A stretch of 64,000 nucleotides of DNA. Origin: DATBVX01 sp963724625 (GTDB taxonomy: Bacteria > Pseudomonadota > Gammaproteobacteria > Steroidobacterales > Steroidobacteraceae). The DNA lies in assembly GCA_963724625.1 (NCBI GenBank), contig CAVRVO010000029.1:372001-436000 (forward strand), written 5' to 3'. Positions 34,825-44,736 of this stretch are shown one piece after another. A model generated the notes under the pieces. That model was not told where the DNA came from and did no database searches. It saw only the letters and a program-made list of their open reading frames with translations. The translations under genes were made by a program, and so were the position numbers. Positions within the stretch are counted from its first letter, which is position 1; each line of letters opens with the position of its first letter.

Positions 34825-36591
34825 ATGAGAGCGCTCGCTTCATTCTTCGTGGCGGCTTTCTGGATGTCGTCGGTCTACGCGACGGAAACACCTGTAGACG
34901 CAGCGAAGATCGAGTTTCATTGGGGAGTCAAGATCCCGATGCGTGACGGCGTGCAGCTCAACGCCACCGTATACACGCCGAAGGAGCAGCATGCGCCCGC
35001 GCCGTGCATCTTCACGCTCACTCCCTATATCGCTCAGAGCTATCACGACCGTGGTGTCTACTTTGCTGCGCACGGCCTGCCATTTCTCACCATTGACGTC
35101 CGCGGCCGCGGCAACTCACAAGGCGAGTTTCATCCCTTTATCCAGGAAGCGCGGGACGGCTACGACATCGTCGAATGGCTGGCGCAGCAACCCTACTGCA
35201 ATGGCAAGGTTTCGATGTGGGGCGGCTCGTACGCGGGCTACGATCAATGGGCCACCGCGAAGGAGTTCCCGCCGCACCTCGCAACCATCGTTCCGGTCGC
35301 CTCGCCCTACGCCGGCGTCGACTTCCCGATGCAGTACAACATCTTTTTTCCGTACGACGTGCAGTGGCTTACCTTCACCGGCGGCCGCGCCTCACAGGAC
35401 CGGATCTTTGGCGACACGGAGTTCTGGCAATCGACCTATCGCCGCTGGTTCGAGTCGGGCCGGCCCTTCAAGGACTTCGACGTCATGCTCGGCAATCCCT
35501 CACCGATCTTCCAGGAATGGCTCGCCCATCCGCATCCCGACGCATATTGGGACACCTACAATCCGACTGCCGAGCAATACGCCAGGCTCTCCATCCCGAT
35601 TCTCACCATCACCGGCAGCTATGACGACGATCAGCCGGGAGCCCTCACCCACTATCGCGAGTACATGAAGAGCGCCTCGCCGGAGGCACGAGCGCGACAC
35701 TATCTCGTCATCGGTCCCTGGGACCACGCGGGTACGCGCACGCCGAAAGCAGAATTCGGCGGTCTCACGTTCGGCGAAGCGAGTCTCGTGGACCTGCCCA
35801 AGCTTCACGTCGACTGGTACGGCTGGACCATGCAGGGCGGCGCGAAGCCGGCTTTTCTGCAGAAGGCTGTCGCCTACTACGTGATGGGCGCCGATCGCTG
35901 GCGCTATTCCGATACGCTCGAGGGCGTTACGTCTGAGTCACGCGCCTACGCTCTCGACTCCGCAGTGAATGCCACCGACCTGTTCCACTCGGGAACGCTT
36001 GAAGCGGGAAAACCCGCCCGTGGCGCGCCGGATCAGTACGTGTTCGATCCCCGCGATGTCAGCATCGCCGCGCACCAGGTTGAGATCGATCCGGAGAAAA
36101 TACTCATCGAGCAGCGCCTGGTGCACGCACGCCGTGATCAGCAGTTCGTCTATCACACGGCACCATTCGAGCGCGACACTGAGATCAGCGGCACGTTCAA
36201 GCTGTCCACGTGGATCGCGATCGATCAGCCCGACACTGATTTCAACGTATGGGTCTTCGAGATTGCGCCGGACAGCAGCAGCATCTACTTGACTGGCGAT
36301 GTCCTGCGTGCGCGCTACCGCGAAAGCTCGCGAGAACCCAAGCTGATCACGACGAAGCAACCGCTCCGATACGACTTCAACCATTTCACGTTCGTGTCCC
36401 TGATGGTGAAAAAGGGCAGCCGGCTGCGGCTCGTGATCTCGCCGGTGCACTCGATGTACGCCGAAAAGAACTACAACGCTGGTGGCGTCGTCGCCGGAGA
36501 ATCGGTCGCGGACGCGCGTACCGTGACGGTGCGTCTGTTCCACGACAAGAGCCACCCGAGCGCGCTGTATGTGCCGATCGGGCAGCCTTGA
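34825..36591 (+). CDS. CocE/NonD family exported hydrolase
   Basis: 588 residues from ATG 34825 with GGAGG six bases before it. A signal peptide (MRALASFFVAAFWMSSVYA) precedes an alpha/beta hydrolase domain with nucleophile Ser in MWGGSYAGYDQ, Asp in TGSYDDDQPG and His in GPWDHAGTRTP. The C-terminal jelly-roll domain of X-Pro dipeptidyl peptidases is present (SGTFKLSTWIAIDQPDTDF, VSLMVKKGSRLRLVISPVHS). Relatives include cocaine esterase, glutaryl-7-ACA acylase and alpha-amino-ester hydrolases; the natural substrate is probably a peptide or amino-acid ester in the periplasm. It is 46 bases after mtgA with no functional link seen. Confidence 0.9.
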   Translation: MRALASFFVAAFWMSSVYATETPVDAAKIEFHWGVKIPMRDGVQLNATVYTPKEQHAPAPCIFTLTPYIAQSYHDRGVYFAAHGLPFLTIDVRGRGNSQGEFHPFIQEARDGYDIVEWLAQQPYCNGKVSMWGGSYAGYDQWATAKEFPPHLATIVPVASPYAGVDFPMQYNIFFPYDVQWLTFTGGRASQDRIFGDTEFWQSTYRRWFESGRPFKDFDVMLGNPSPIFQEWLAHPHPDAYWDTYNPTAEQYARLSIPILTITGSYDDDQPGALTHYREYMKSASPEARARHYLVIGPWDHAGTRTPKAEFGGLTFGEASLVDLPKLHVDWYGWTMQGGAKPAFLQKAVAYYVMGADRWRYSDTLEGVTSESRAYALDSAVNATDLFHSGTLEAGKPARGAPDQYVFDPRDVSIAAHQVEIDPEKILIEQRLVHARRDQQFVYHTAPFERDTEISGTFKLSTWIAIDQPDTDFNVWVFEIAPDSSSIYLTGDVLRARYRESSREPKLITTKQPLRYDFNHFTFVSLMVKKGSRLRLVISPVHSMYAEKNYNAGGVVAGESVADARTVTVRLFHDKSHPSALYVPIGQP

Positions 36592-36709
36592 AGAGTAGTA
36601 AGCTGCTGCTGCATGAAAATGCCTGACGCGTCATTCCACCGCACCCGCGCGAAGAACCGCGCAGGCCGCGAATTCAGACGCAAGCGGACCTCGGAGCCGG
36701 GATGGGCAT

Positions 36710-37177
36710 ATGGCCGGACGCATTGACCAGCGCTTGAAGGACCTGGGCATCGAGTTGCCCGAAGCGAGTAAACCGGGCGCGAACTACGTTCCCTGCGTGC
36801 GCACCGGCGACCTGCTTTTCATGACCGGCCAGCTCTCGCAGTGGAACGGAGAGCGGCGCTTCATCGGCAAGCTTGGGCGCGAGTATCGGATCGAAGAGGG
36901 TCAACAGGCCGCGCGGCTCTGTGCGATGAACGTTCTCGCTCACGCGCGCGCGGCTCTCGGCGGTGACCTGGATCGCATCGTGCGTTGCGTGCGCGTCGCA
37001 GGCTATGTCAATGGCGTACCGGAGTTCACCGGGCATTCCCAGGTCATGAATGGGGCATCCGATCTCTTCGTTCAGATTTTCGGCGAGTCGGGCCGCCACG
37101 CACGCATGGCCGTGGGCGTGAGCGCACTGCCTTACGATGTAGCAGTCGAAGTCGAAGCGGTCTTCGAGGTTCGATGA
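36710..37177 (+). CDS. RidA (YjgF/YER057c) family protein
   Basis: 155 residues: GANYVPCVRTGDLLFMTGQLS, ALGGDLDRIVRCVRVAGYVN, HARMAVGVSALPYDVAVEVEA. The Arg used in enamine/imine hydrolysis by RidA is in the conserved C-terminal region (ARMAVGVSALP) but is displaced compared with short RidA, as in the longer Rid subgroups. RidA removes reactive 2-aminoacrylate from PLP enzymes. A start at 36710 gives the family N-terminus RIDQRLKDLGIELP. The stop overlaps the next small gene in ATGA (37174-37177). Confidence 0.9.
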   Translation: MAGRIDQRLKDLGIELPEASKPGANYVPCVRTGDLLFMTGQLSQWNGERRFIGKLGREYRIEEGQQAARLCAMNVLAHARAALGGDLDRIVRCVRVAGYVNGVPEFTGHSQVMNGASDLFVQIFGESGRHARMAVGVSALPYDVAVEVEAVFEVR

Positions 37178-37311
37178 CGATGAACCTCACGGGCGCTGCC
37201 GGGTTCATTGTGAACAGCGGCTGGAACGGCGCGCTGCCCTCAGCGGTGCTCAACGTGATCTGGATGATGATTGGCGTTTATGCCCTGTGGCGGAATCGCG
37301 CGGCGCACTGA
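37174..37311 (+). CDS. CBU_0592-like small membrane protein, short form
   Basis: 45 residues, with start ATG overlapping the RidA stop (ATGA). The sequence has one transmembrane helix, ending AVLNVIWMMIGVYALWRNR. This resembles the last part of the CBU_0592 domain, which usually has two or three helices over about 75 residues, so this copy is either a truncated relic or a genuine short form. The 3' end overlaps the end of the hydroxyproline epimerase gene on the other strand. Function unknown. Confidence 0.5.
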   Translation: MTMNLTGAAGFIVNSGWNGALPSAVLNVIWMMIGVYALWRNRAAH

Positions 37312-38255
37312 GGGCCGGCTGTATTCCCCAGCAACATGGATCTTCTGAATCGAGAAGCAGCGTGCTGTCAGCGGTGATCCACGCCCGGCCCGTGATGCTC
37401 GGCAAGATTCGTCCGGCGTCGATCGCAACCGATCCTTCGAACACGCTTCCCGTAATGCTTTCCTGCACCCAGGTCGCGCCCGGCTGAAGCTTGGCCGTCC
37501 GCGTGCAGGCACGCCAGCTTGGCGCTCGTCCCGGTGCCGCAAGGCGAACGATCGTAGGCACGGCCGGGACACAACACGAAATTGCGGCTGTCAGCGCCGG
37601 AATTGTGGGCCTCGCCGAACAACTCGACGTGATCGATGACCTCGCCTGCTGCGCCTCTGACGCCTGCATCCTCCAAGGCCCGGCGAATGCGCCAGGTGTA
37701 ATCCAGCAGCCCATCCACATCGCTGAGCTCGAGTCTCTTGCCGTGAGCGCTCACGAGGAAGAACCAGTTACCGCCCCAGGCCACGTCGCCGCGCACGACG
37801 CCGTGCCCTTCGACCTCGACTTCGACATCCTTGAGGTGTCGATACGACGGCACATTACGCACCGAGACGCGCCCGTCCGGGTGCAAACGCGTGCGCACGA
37901 TTCCCACCGGTGTCTCCACCTGGTGCTCACCCGGCGCGAGACGCTCCAGCCACGCGAGCGTCGTGATCAAACCGATCGTGCCGTGACCGCACATGCCGAG
38001 GAAGCCGACGTTGTTGAAGAAAACCACCGCCGCAGCGTTGGCGGGATCGACGGGTTCCATGAGCAGTGCGCCGACCAGCACGTCGGAGCCGCGCGGCTCG
38101 TTCACTACGGCGGAACGGAACGAATCGTGTTGCTGACGAAACTGCGCCAGCCGCTCGGCGAGAGATCCCGTGAGGCGCGGCCCGCCGTCAATGACAACAC
38201 GCGTCGGTTCGCCGCCAGTGTGCGAATCGATGACCCGCACCCGATGCGTGCTCAT
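37250..38255 (-). pseudogene. 4-hydroxyproline epimerase/proline racemase family, split by a one-base shift
   Basis: Starts MSTHRVRVIDSHTGGEPTRV at 38255, overlapping the upstream stop in ATGA. Two active-site cysteines are visible, in FLGMCGHGTIG and DRSPCGTGTSAK, as required for epimerisation by two bases. The frame is lost near 37494 after ACLHADG. The next frame carries the proper ending KLQPGATWVQESITGSVFEG and GRAWITADSTLLLD, finishing at 37250 with about 20 residues more than usual. One surplus base explains it. The normal enzyme converts trans-4-hydroxy-L-proline to the cis-D form. Last gene of the methionine-cycle operon. Confidence 0.85.
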
Positions 38256-39169
38256 GACGCCCGGCGCCGCAGCGGAACCTGTGGTCGCGTTTCGATGCCC
38301 TGATGAATGATTTCGAGGACGCGTCGCCGTTCGTCGCCCTCGAGAGGCAGGCGTGGCGCGCGCACCCATTCGGCGCCCAGGCCGGTTTCCTGGATGGCAA
38401 GTTTGATGTACTGGACGAACTTCACTGGCGTGTCGAGGTGCAGGAGCGGCGTGTACCACGCATAGAGCTCGCGCGCCGCTTTGTAGTCCCCGGCGATGGC
38501 GAGATCCCAGAAGAGTTGGTTCTCCTTCGGAAACGCCAGACCCATCCCCGCGATCCAGCCGGTTGCGCCGAGCAGAACGCTCTCGAGCACCAGATCATCT
38601 ACGCCGCAGAACAACTCGTAGCGATCCCCGACCGCATTCCTGAGATCCGTGATGCGGCGAACATCACCCGAGGATTCCTTGATCGCGACCAGGTTCCTGA
38701 TCTCGGCCAGCTCGACGAACATCTGCGGTGTGATGTCGACGACGTAAGCGAGGGGGTTGTTGTAGCAAATGATCGGCAGGCCGGTGCCGCGCGCAACCGC
38801 GCGAAAGTGCGCCAGCGTCTCCGCCGCATCGGCGCGGTAGATCATGGCGGGCAGCACCATCAGGCCGTCCAGTCCCATCTTCTCGGCTTCCCGCGCGTAG
38901 CGAATCGAGGCCGCAGTACTGGTTTCGACCACCCCGGAGAGCACCGGAACACGGCCCGCAGCAGTTTCCTTCGCGATGGCCAGAACGCGCTTCTTCTCTT
39001 CCGGCTCGAGGGCGGCGTTTTCACCGAGCGAACCCAGCATGACGAGGCCGTCGACGCCGGAATCGATCAGCACTTCGAGGTGCCGTGCCGTCGCTTCGAG
39101 ATCGAGCGACTGGTCTTTCTTCATCTGTGTCGTGACGGCAGGGAACACACCCCGCCAACGAGGCTGCAT
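38252..39169 (-). CDS. DapA-family lyase/deaminase, HypD-like
   Basis: 305 residues from MQPRWRGVFPAVTTQMKKD; the open frame runs much further upstream but that part is antisense-like and overlaps the permease gene. A dihydrodipicolinate-synthase-like barrel with GSLGENAALEPEEK, the Tyr of CYNNPLAYVVD and the Schiff-base Lys in NLVAIKESSGDVRR. Next to a hydroxyproline epimerase, the best guess is 1-pyrroline-4-hydroxy-2-carboxylate deaminase, which acts two steps later in hydroxyproline breakdown. D-hydroxyproline dehydrogenase is not in this window. Its start overlaps the permease stop by one base. Confidence 0.85.
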   Translation of the reverse strand: MQPRWRGVFPAVTTQMKKDQSLDLEATARHLEVLIDSGVDGLVMLGSLGENAALEPEEKKRVLAIAKETAAGRVPVLSGVVETSTAASIRYAREAEKMGLDGLMVLPAMIYRADAAETLAHFRAVARGTGLPIICYNNPLAYVVDITPQMFVELAEIRNLVAIKESSGDVRRITDLRNAVGDRYELFCGVDDLVLESVLLGATGWIAGMGLAFPKENQLFWDLAIAGDYKAARELYAWYTPLLHLDTPVKFVQYIKLAIQETGLGAEWVRAPRLPLEGDERRRVLEIIHQGIETRPQVPLRRRAS

Positions 39170-40074
39170 CAGGCTTCTCCCTGGCTCGGTACCGCGCCCG
39201 GCACGGCGCTTCGCATCGCGGAGCGCAGCATCATCGTCGCCGCCACAATGACGACGATCACCACCAGCCAACGCAGGAGCTCGAGCGGTAAGGAGCGCAC
39301 GAGGAAGGCAGCGATGAGCACCGCAGGAATTCCGCCCAAGGTAAGTCCGAGCATGGCAGTAAAATTCACGCGGCCGGCCCTCATGAACGTCAGGCCCGCG
39401 GGCAGCATCAGGAACGCGCAGGAGCCCATCATGATCGGAAATGCCGTCACCGGGTTCATGCCGAGCAGGCTCACCAGGATCAGGCACGGCGCATAGAGCC
39501 CGATGCCGAGCGTCATCAGCGCGCCGAGCAGGAAATTGACCACGAGACCGATAACGAGCAGGCCATCGGTGAGTCCGCGCGCTTCGCCACCGCCGGGGAT
39601 CAGCTTCAGGTTCGCCAGCACGAAGAGGGTTGCCGCTGCCAGGAGCGCGAGGCCCATCCCGACCTGGATGGCTCGCCGTGGAAGCCGCGCAACGACTCCG
39701 GCACCCAGCAAGGCGCCGAGCACCGCCGCAATGATCATCCCGATGAGCGTCGTGACATCGACCTCGACCGTTGCGACGAAAACGAACGTCTGCACCACCG
39801 TCGGCAACGCATGGCCGGCATTCAGGGTGCCGGGAATCTGCTCGTCCGGCATGCGGTGGCGAAACTTGAAAATCGCCGTGGTGGTCGCGAAGGACCCGAT
39901 GCCGAGCGTATCGAAAAAGTTGGTGACAAAGCCCGTGACCGTATCGAGGAACCCCGGGCGTTCGCGCCCGCCGGGCGCGCCGCGCGCAATGGTCCACCAG
40001 CGCCAGATAAAGAAGAGTGCCAGTACGACCAGCACACCCAGGAGAATCAGGCTGGCGGAATCAGGAAGGCTCAC
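39169..40074 (-). CDS. TauE/SafE family membrane permease
   Basis: 301 residues, strongly hydrophobic with about eight membrane helices. Family features include the repeated small-residue motif region FFDTLGIGSFATTTA near residue 53 and LGALMTLGIGLYAPCL in the second half. TauE/SafE proteins move sulfonates, sulfite or organic acids across the inner membrane; the substrate here is unknown, and the location next to HypD/HypE-like genes suggests a carboxylate or amino-acid derivative. Three bases separate it from metH. Confidence 0.88.
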   Translation of the reverse strand: MSLPDSASLILLGVLVVLALFFIWRWWTIARGAPGGRERPGFLDTVTGFVTNFFDTLGIGSFATTTAIFKFRHRMPDEQIPGTLNAGHALPTVVQTFVFVATVEVDVTTLIGMIIAAVLGALLGAGVVARLPRRAIQVGMGLALLAAATLFVLANLKLIPGGGEARGLTDGLLVIGLVVNFLLGALMTLGIGLYAPCLILVSLLGMNPVTAFPIMMGSCAFLMLPAGLTFMRAGRVNFTAMLGLTLGGIPAVLIAAFLVRSLPLELLRWLVVIVVIVAATMMLRSAMRSAVPGAVPSQGEA

Positions 40075-40077
40075 GAA

Positions 40078-43000
40078 TCATGCCGCGTCTGCATCGGTGT
40101 CGGCATCATAGCCGAGATTCGGCGCAAGCCAACGTTGCGCTTCCTGCAGGCTGATACCTCTGCGGACCGCGTAGCTCTGTACCTGATCCAGGTCGATCTT
40201 GCCGACCGCGAAGTAGCTCGCGTCCGGGTGTGAAAAATACAAGCCGCTCACCGCAGCGGTCGGGTACATGGCAAAGGACTCGGTGAGCCGCATTCCGGTA
40301 TTGCGCTCGACGTCGAGCAGACGCCAGATCGTTGCCTTTTCGGTGTGATCCGGGCACGCGGGATAACCCGGCGCCGGGCGTATGCCACGATATTCCTCGC
40401 GGATAAGTTGCTCGTTCGCGAGCCGCTCGTCCGGCGCGTAGCCCCAGAACTCACGCCGCACTCGTTCGTGCAGACGCTCCGCCAGCGCCTCGGCGAGCCG
40501 GTCTGCCAGCGCCTTGAGCAGGATCGCGTTGTAGTCATCGTGTGCCGCCTCGAAGCGTGCGACATGCGGCTCGATGCCGAGACCGGTCGTGACTGCGAAG
40601 GCGCCGATATAGTCGACCCCCTTCGCTTTGGGAGCGACAAAATCGGCGAGACAGCTGTGTGGCTGACCTTCTGCCTTGCCTTTCTGCTGGCGCAGGAAGT
40701 GCAGCCGCTCGATCACGCGCGCACGTGAGTCATCGACATAAACCTCGACATCGTCGTCATCGATCGAGTTCGCCGGGAACAGCCCGAGCACCGCGCGCGC
40801 CGTGAGCCAGCGTTCCTCTATCATCGTTCTGAGCATGCGGCGCGCATCCGCGTAGAGATTGCTTGCCGCCTCGCCAACGACCGCATCCGTGAGCACGTCG
40901 GGGAAGCGACCGGCAAATTCCCAGGCATTGAAGAACGGCATCCAGTCGATGTAGCGCGAGAGTTCCGCCAGCGGGTAATCCTCAAATACCGTGATGCCGG
41001 GCTTGATCGGTTTCGGCGGCTGGTAGCCGTGCCAGTCGATGCGAAGACGATTGGCGCGCGCCTGCCCAAGCGACAACTGCGGGGCCTTCACGTGCTTGCC
41101 GCGATGCTGCTCACGGCGCTTCTCGTGCTCGTCCTTGATGCGCGCCACGAAGCTGGCGCGCTTCGCTTCGGTGACCAGGGATTGGCAAATGCCCACCGAT
41201 CGCGAGGCATCTTTGACGTATACGACCGCGCCCTGGTACTGCGGGTCGATCTTTACCGCGGTGTGCGCCGGCGAGGTGGTAGCGCCGCCGATCAATAACG
41301 GAACCGTGAACTGCTGGCGCTGCATCTCGCGCGCTACGTGCACCATCTCGTCGAGCGAAGGCGTGATCAGTCCCGACAGGCCGATCAGGCTCGCGCCTTC
41401 GCGGCGCGCGGTCTCGAGAATCTTCTCGCTCGGCACCATGACGCCCAGGTCAATGACTTCGAAGTTGTTGCACTGGAGCACGACGCCGACGATGTTCTTG
41501 CCGATGTCGTGCACATCACCTTTCACTGTCGCCATGACGATCTTGCCGTTCGTTTGCCTGGCCCCCTGCTGTTCGCGCTCGATGAACGGCACCAGATGCG
41601 CGACGGCCTTCTTCATGACGCGCGCAGATTTCACTACCTGCGGCAGGAACATTTTTCCGGAACCGAACAGGTCCCCGACCACGTTCATGCCGTCCATCAA
41701 CGGCCCTTCGATCACCTTGAGCGGTGCGTCCGCTTCGCGACGTGCCTGCTCGGTGTCCTCGATGATGAATTCGTCGATCCCCTTGATCAGCGCGTGCTCG
41801 AGGCGCTTCGTAACCGGCCAGCTCCGCCACTCGAGCTCTTCTTCCTGTCGACGGGTTCCCGATTCGCCGTGAAAACGTGCGGCGACTTCCAGCAACCGCT
41901 CCGTGGCATCGGGTCGGCGATTCAGGATCACATCCTCAACCCGTTCGCGCAGCTCCGGGGCGATTTCCTCGTAGATGGCAAGCTGGCCCGCGTTGACGAT
42001 GCCCATGTCGAGCCCGGCGCGGATTGCGTGATAGAGAAACACGGAGTGCATCGCCTCGCGTACCGGGTCGTTGCCGCGAAACGCGAACGACACGTTGCTG
42101 ACGCCGCCGCTGGTGCGCACCCCGGGCATGCGGCGCTTGATCTCGCGTGTGGCTTCGATGAAGTCGAGCGCATAGTTGTTGTGCGCCTCGATACCGGTCG
42201 CGACCGCGAAGATGTTCGCATCGAAGATGATGTCTTCGGGGGGGAAACCGACCTGCTCCGTCAGGATGCGAAAGGCGCGCTCGCAGATGGCGACCCTGCG
42301 CTCCAGGGTATCTCCCTGCCCCTTTTCATCGAACGCCATCACCACGACCGCCGCGCCATAGCGGCGCACGAGTCGTGCATGATGTATGAACGACTCCTCA
42401 CCTTCCTTCAGGCTGATCGAGTTGACGACGCCCTTGCCCTGTACGCACTTGAGCCCGGACTCGATCACCGACCATTTCGAGGAATCGACCATGATCGGCA
42501 CGCGCGAGATATCGGGTTCGGCGGCTACCAGGCGCAGAAAACGCGCCATCGCCGCCTCCGAATCGAGCATGCCCTCGTCCATGTTCACGTCGATCATCTG
42601 CGCGCCGTTGGCGACCTGTTGACGCGCAATGTCGACCGCCGTGGCATAGTCGTTCGCTTCGATCAGCTTGCGGAACTTGGCTGAGCCGGTGACGTTGGTG
42701 CGCTCCCCGACGTTGACGAACAGGCTCTGGTTATCGAGATTGAGCGGCTCGAGGCCACTCAAACGCATCTTGCCCGGGACTACGCCGGGTTTGCGCGCCG
42801 CATGGCGCGCGACTGCTGTCGAGATCAGGCGGATGTGATCAGGCGTGGTGCCACAGCAGCCACCGATGAGATTCACGAACCCGCTGGCCGCGAATTCCTC
42901 CAGGATCGCCGCGGTTTCCTGCGGCGCCTCCTCGTACTCACCGAATGCGTTGGGGAGGCCCGCGTTGGGATACGCGCACACATAGCAATCGGCCAGGCTG

Positions 43001-43791
43001 GCGAGCTCCTCGATGTAGGGCCGCAATTGTTTCGCACCGAGCGCGCAATTCAGGCCGACGGCGAGCGGCCGGGCATGCCGGATCGAGTTCCAGAACGCTT
43101 CGGTTGTCTGACCCGACAAGGTGCGGCCCGAAGCGTCGGTTATCGTGCCGGAGATAATGATCGGTATGTCTTCACCCGATGCCTCGATCGCTTGACTCGC
43201 GCCGACCAAAGCGGCCTTCGCGTTCAGCGTGTCGAATATGGTCTCGACCAGGATCAGATCCGCTCCACCCCTGAGCAGCTCGCGCGTCGATTCGCCGTAC
43301 GTCGCTACCAGCTCATCGAAGGTGATGTTGCGCATACCCGGGTCGTTGACGTCGGGCGACAGTGAGGCGGTCCGATTGGTCGGGCCGAGCGCGCCGGCCA
43401 CGAATCGCGGCACACCGGTCGCGCGCGCAACACTGTCCGCTGTCCGCCGGGCGATGCAGGCCGCTTCGTAGTTGAGCTCCCCGACCAGCTCCTGCATGCC
43501 GTAATCGGATTGCGAGGGCGCGCTCGAATTGAAGGTGTTGGTCTCGATCATGTCCGCGCCCGCTTCGAGGTACGCGCGGTGAATACCCTCAATGATTTCG
43601 GGCTGTGTCAGCGTCAGCAGATCGTTGTTGCCCTTGACGTCGCGAGGCCAATCCCGGAAGCGCCCGCCACGGTAGCCAGCCTCATCAAGCTGGTGGCGCT
43701 GGATCATCGTGCCCATGGCGCCATCGAGCACGACGATGCGCTGCTCGAAGAGCCTGCGCAGCGCGGCGATTCGCGTAGTGCGTTCCGACAT
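40078..43791 (-). CDS. metH: Cobalamin-dependent methionine synthase
   Basis: 1237 residues, full length. Order of domains: homocysteine-binding barrel (VLDGAMGTMIQRHQLDE, zinc-site NLIGGCCGTTPDHI), folate-binding barrel (NVGERTNVTGSAKFRKLI), helical cap, B12 domain with the lower-ligand motif KGDVHDIGKNIVGVVLQ, and reactivation domain (GIRPAPGYPACPDHTEK). It methylates homocysteine using methyltetrahydrofolate. It is nine bases after metF and in one operon with an ArsR-methyltransferase regulator. No cobalamin riboswitch lies directly upstream, because the gene is internal to the operon. Confidence 0.98.
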   Translation of the reverse strand: MSERTTRIAALRRLFEQRIVVLDGAMGTMIQRHQLDEAGYRGGRFRDWPRDVKGNNDLLTLTQPEIIEGIHRAYLEAGADMIETNTFNSSAPSQSDYGMQELVGELNYEAACIARRTADSVARATGVPRFVAGALGPTNRTASLSPDVNDPGMRNITFDELVATYGESTRELLRGGADLILVETIFDTLNAKAALVGASQAIEASGEDIPIIISGTITDASGRTLSGQTTEAFWNSIRHARPLAVGLNCALGAKQLRPYIEELASLADCYVCAYPNAGLPNAFGEYEEAPQETAAILEEFAASGFVNLIGGCCGTTPDHIRLISTAVARHAARKPGVVPGKMRLSGLEPLNLDNQSLFVNVGERTNVTGSAKFRKLIEANDYATAVDIARQQVANGAQMIDVNMDEGMLDSEAAMARFLRLVAAEPDISRVPIMVDSSKWSVIESGLKCVQGKGVVNSISLKEGEESFIHHARLVRRYGAAVVVMAFDEKGQGDTLERRVAICERAFRILTEQVGFPPEDIIFDANIFAVATGIEAHNNYALDFIEATREIKRRMPGVRTSGGVSNVSFAFRGNDPVREAMHSVFLYHAIRAGLDMGIVNAGQLAIYEEIAPELRERVEDVILNRRPDATERLLEVAARFHGESGTRRQEEELEWRSWPVTKRLEHALIKGIDEFIIEDTEQARREADAPLKVIEGPLMDGMNVVGDLFGSGKMFLPQVVKSARVMKKAVAHLVPFIEREQQGARQTNGKIVMATVKGDVHDIGKNIVGVVLQCNNFEVIDLGVMVPSEKILETARREGASLIGLSGLITPSLDEMVHVAREMQRQQFTVPLLIGGATTSPAHTAVKIDPQYQGAVVYVKDASRSVGICQSLVTEAKRASFVARIKDEHEKRREQHRGKHVKAPQLSLGQARANRLRIDWHGYQPPKPIKPGITVFEDYPLAELSRYIDWMPFFNAWEFAGRFPDVLTDAVVGEAASNLYADARRMLRTMIEERWLTARAVLGLFPANSIDDDDVEVYVDDSRARVIERLHFLRQQKGKAEGQPHSCLADFVAPKAKGVDYIGAFAVTTGLGIEPHVARFEAAHDDYNAILLKALADRLAEALAERLHERVRREFWGYAPDERLANEQLIREEYRGIRPAPGYPACPDHTEKATIWRLLDVERNTGMRLTESFAMYPTAAVSGLYFSHPDASYFAVGKIDLDQVQSYAVRRGISLQEAQRWLAPNLGYDADTDADAA

Positions 43792-43799
43792 GGGGTCGA

Positions 43800-44723
43800 T
43801 CAGGACGCCGCGCGCTGTTCAGCGAGCCGTGGCCGCACACCCAACGCGTGACAGATGGCGTAGGTGAGCTCGGCGCGATTGAGTGTGTAGAAGTGGAACT
43901 CGTCGATGCCGTGGCGCTGCAGTGCCTGGACCTGTTCGATCGCGACGCTGGCCGCAATCAAGCGACGCGTTTCCGGATCGCTGTCGAGGCCATCGAAGCG
44001 GTGCTGCAACCAATCCGGAACCGACGCGCCACAGCGTTCGGCGAATCGGAGCAACTGCGGAAAGCGCGTGATCGGCAAAATGCCGGGCACGATGCTGACA
44101 CCTATGCCGACGCGCTGGCAGCGATCGCGAAAGCGCAGGAACAGATCTGGCTCGAAGAAGAACTGCGTGATGGCCCGATCGGCGCCGGCGTCGATCTTGC
44201 GCTTGAGATTATCCAGGTCGAAATCGGTGCTCGGCGCCTGAGGATGCCCTTCGGGATAGGCCGCCACCGAGATCTCGAAGTCGGCGACTCGTTTCAATGC
44301 GGCGACGAGATCGGCGGCGTAGGCGAAACCGTCCGGCTGGGGCTGATATGGGCCACTGCCCTGCGGCGGATCGCCACGCAGGGCAACGATGTGGCGGATG
44401 CCGTCGGCCCAGTAGGAGCGCGCAATCTCGATGAGTTCCTCGCGTGTCGCGCCGATGCAGGTGAGATGCGGCGCCCCGGTGAGCGTCGTCTCGCTCTGGA
44501 TGCGGTGCACGAGGTGATGGGTGCGCTGGCGAGTCGAACCATCGGCGCCGTAGGTGACGGAGACGAAGCGGGGATTTAGCGGCGCGAGCCGCTGCACCGA
44601 AGACCACAGCGTCTCGGCCATCTGAGCATCGTTGGGGGGAAAGAACTCGAACGAGACTTCAACCGGCCGCTTGAGCCGCGCAGCGGATTCCTGGATTCGA
44701 TCGACGATGCGGGGGTCTGCCAT
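43800..44723 (-). CDS. metF: Methylenetetrahydrofolate reductase
   Basis: 307 residues from MADPRIVDRIQESAARL, with AGGAG seven bases upstream; the frame extends to 44855 but without a ribosome-binding site or family match. FAD-binding barrel: EVSFEFFPPNDAQM with catalytic Glu, FVSVTYGADGST, HLTCIGATREEL, IVALRGDPPQG and IPGILPIT. It makes 5-methyl-THF for MetH immediately downstream. Confidence 0.97.
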   Translation of the reverse strand: MADPRIVDRIQESAARLKRPVEVSFEFFPPNDAQMAETLWSSVQRLAPLNPRFVSVTYGADGSTRQRTHHLVHRIQSETTLTGAPHLTCIGATREELIEIARSYWADGIRHIVALRGDPPQGSGPYQPQPDGFAYAADLVAALKRVADFEISVAAYPEGHPQAPSTDFDLDNLKRKIDAGADRAITQFFFEPDLFLRFRDRCQRVGIGVSIVPGILPITRFPQLLRFAERCGASVPDWLQHRFDGLDSDPETRRLIAASVAIEQVQALQRHGIDEFHFYTLNRAELTYAICHALGVRPRLAEQRAAS

Positions 44724-44736
44724 TGGGACGCTCCTG

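Noticed and set aside
38303..39496. A 397-codon plus-strand frame opposite the HypD-like gene
   Set aside because: Crosses the boundary of two real minus-strand genes and has no motif; judged an antisense shadow.
38252..39997. A 581-residue form of the HypD-like protein
   Set aside because: The upstream part overlaps the TauE permease in another frame and lacks family character; the start at 39169 fits the family.
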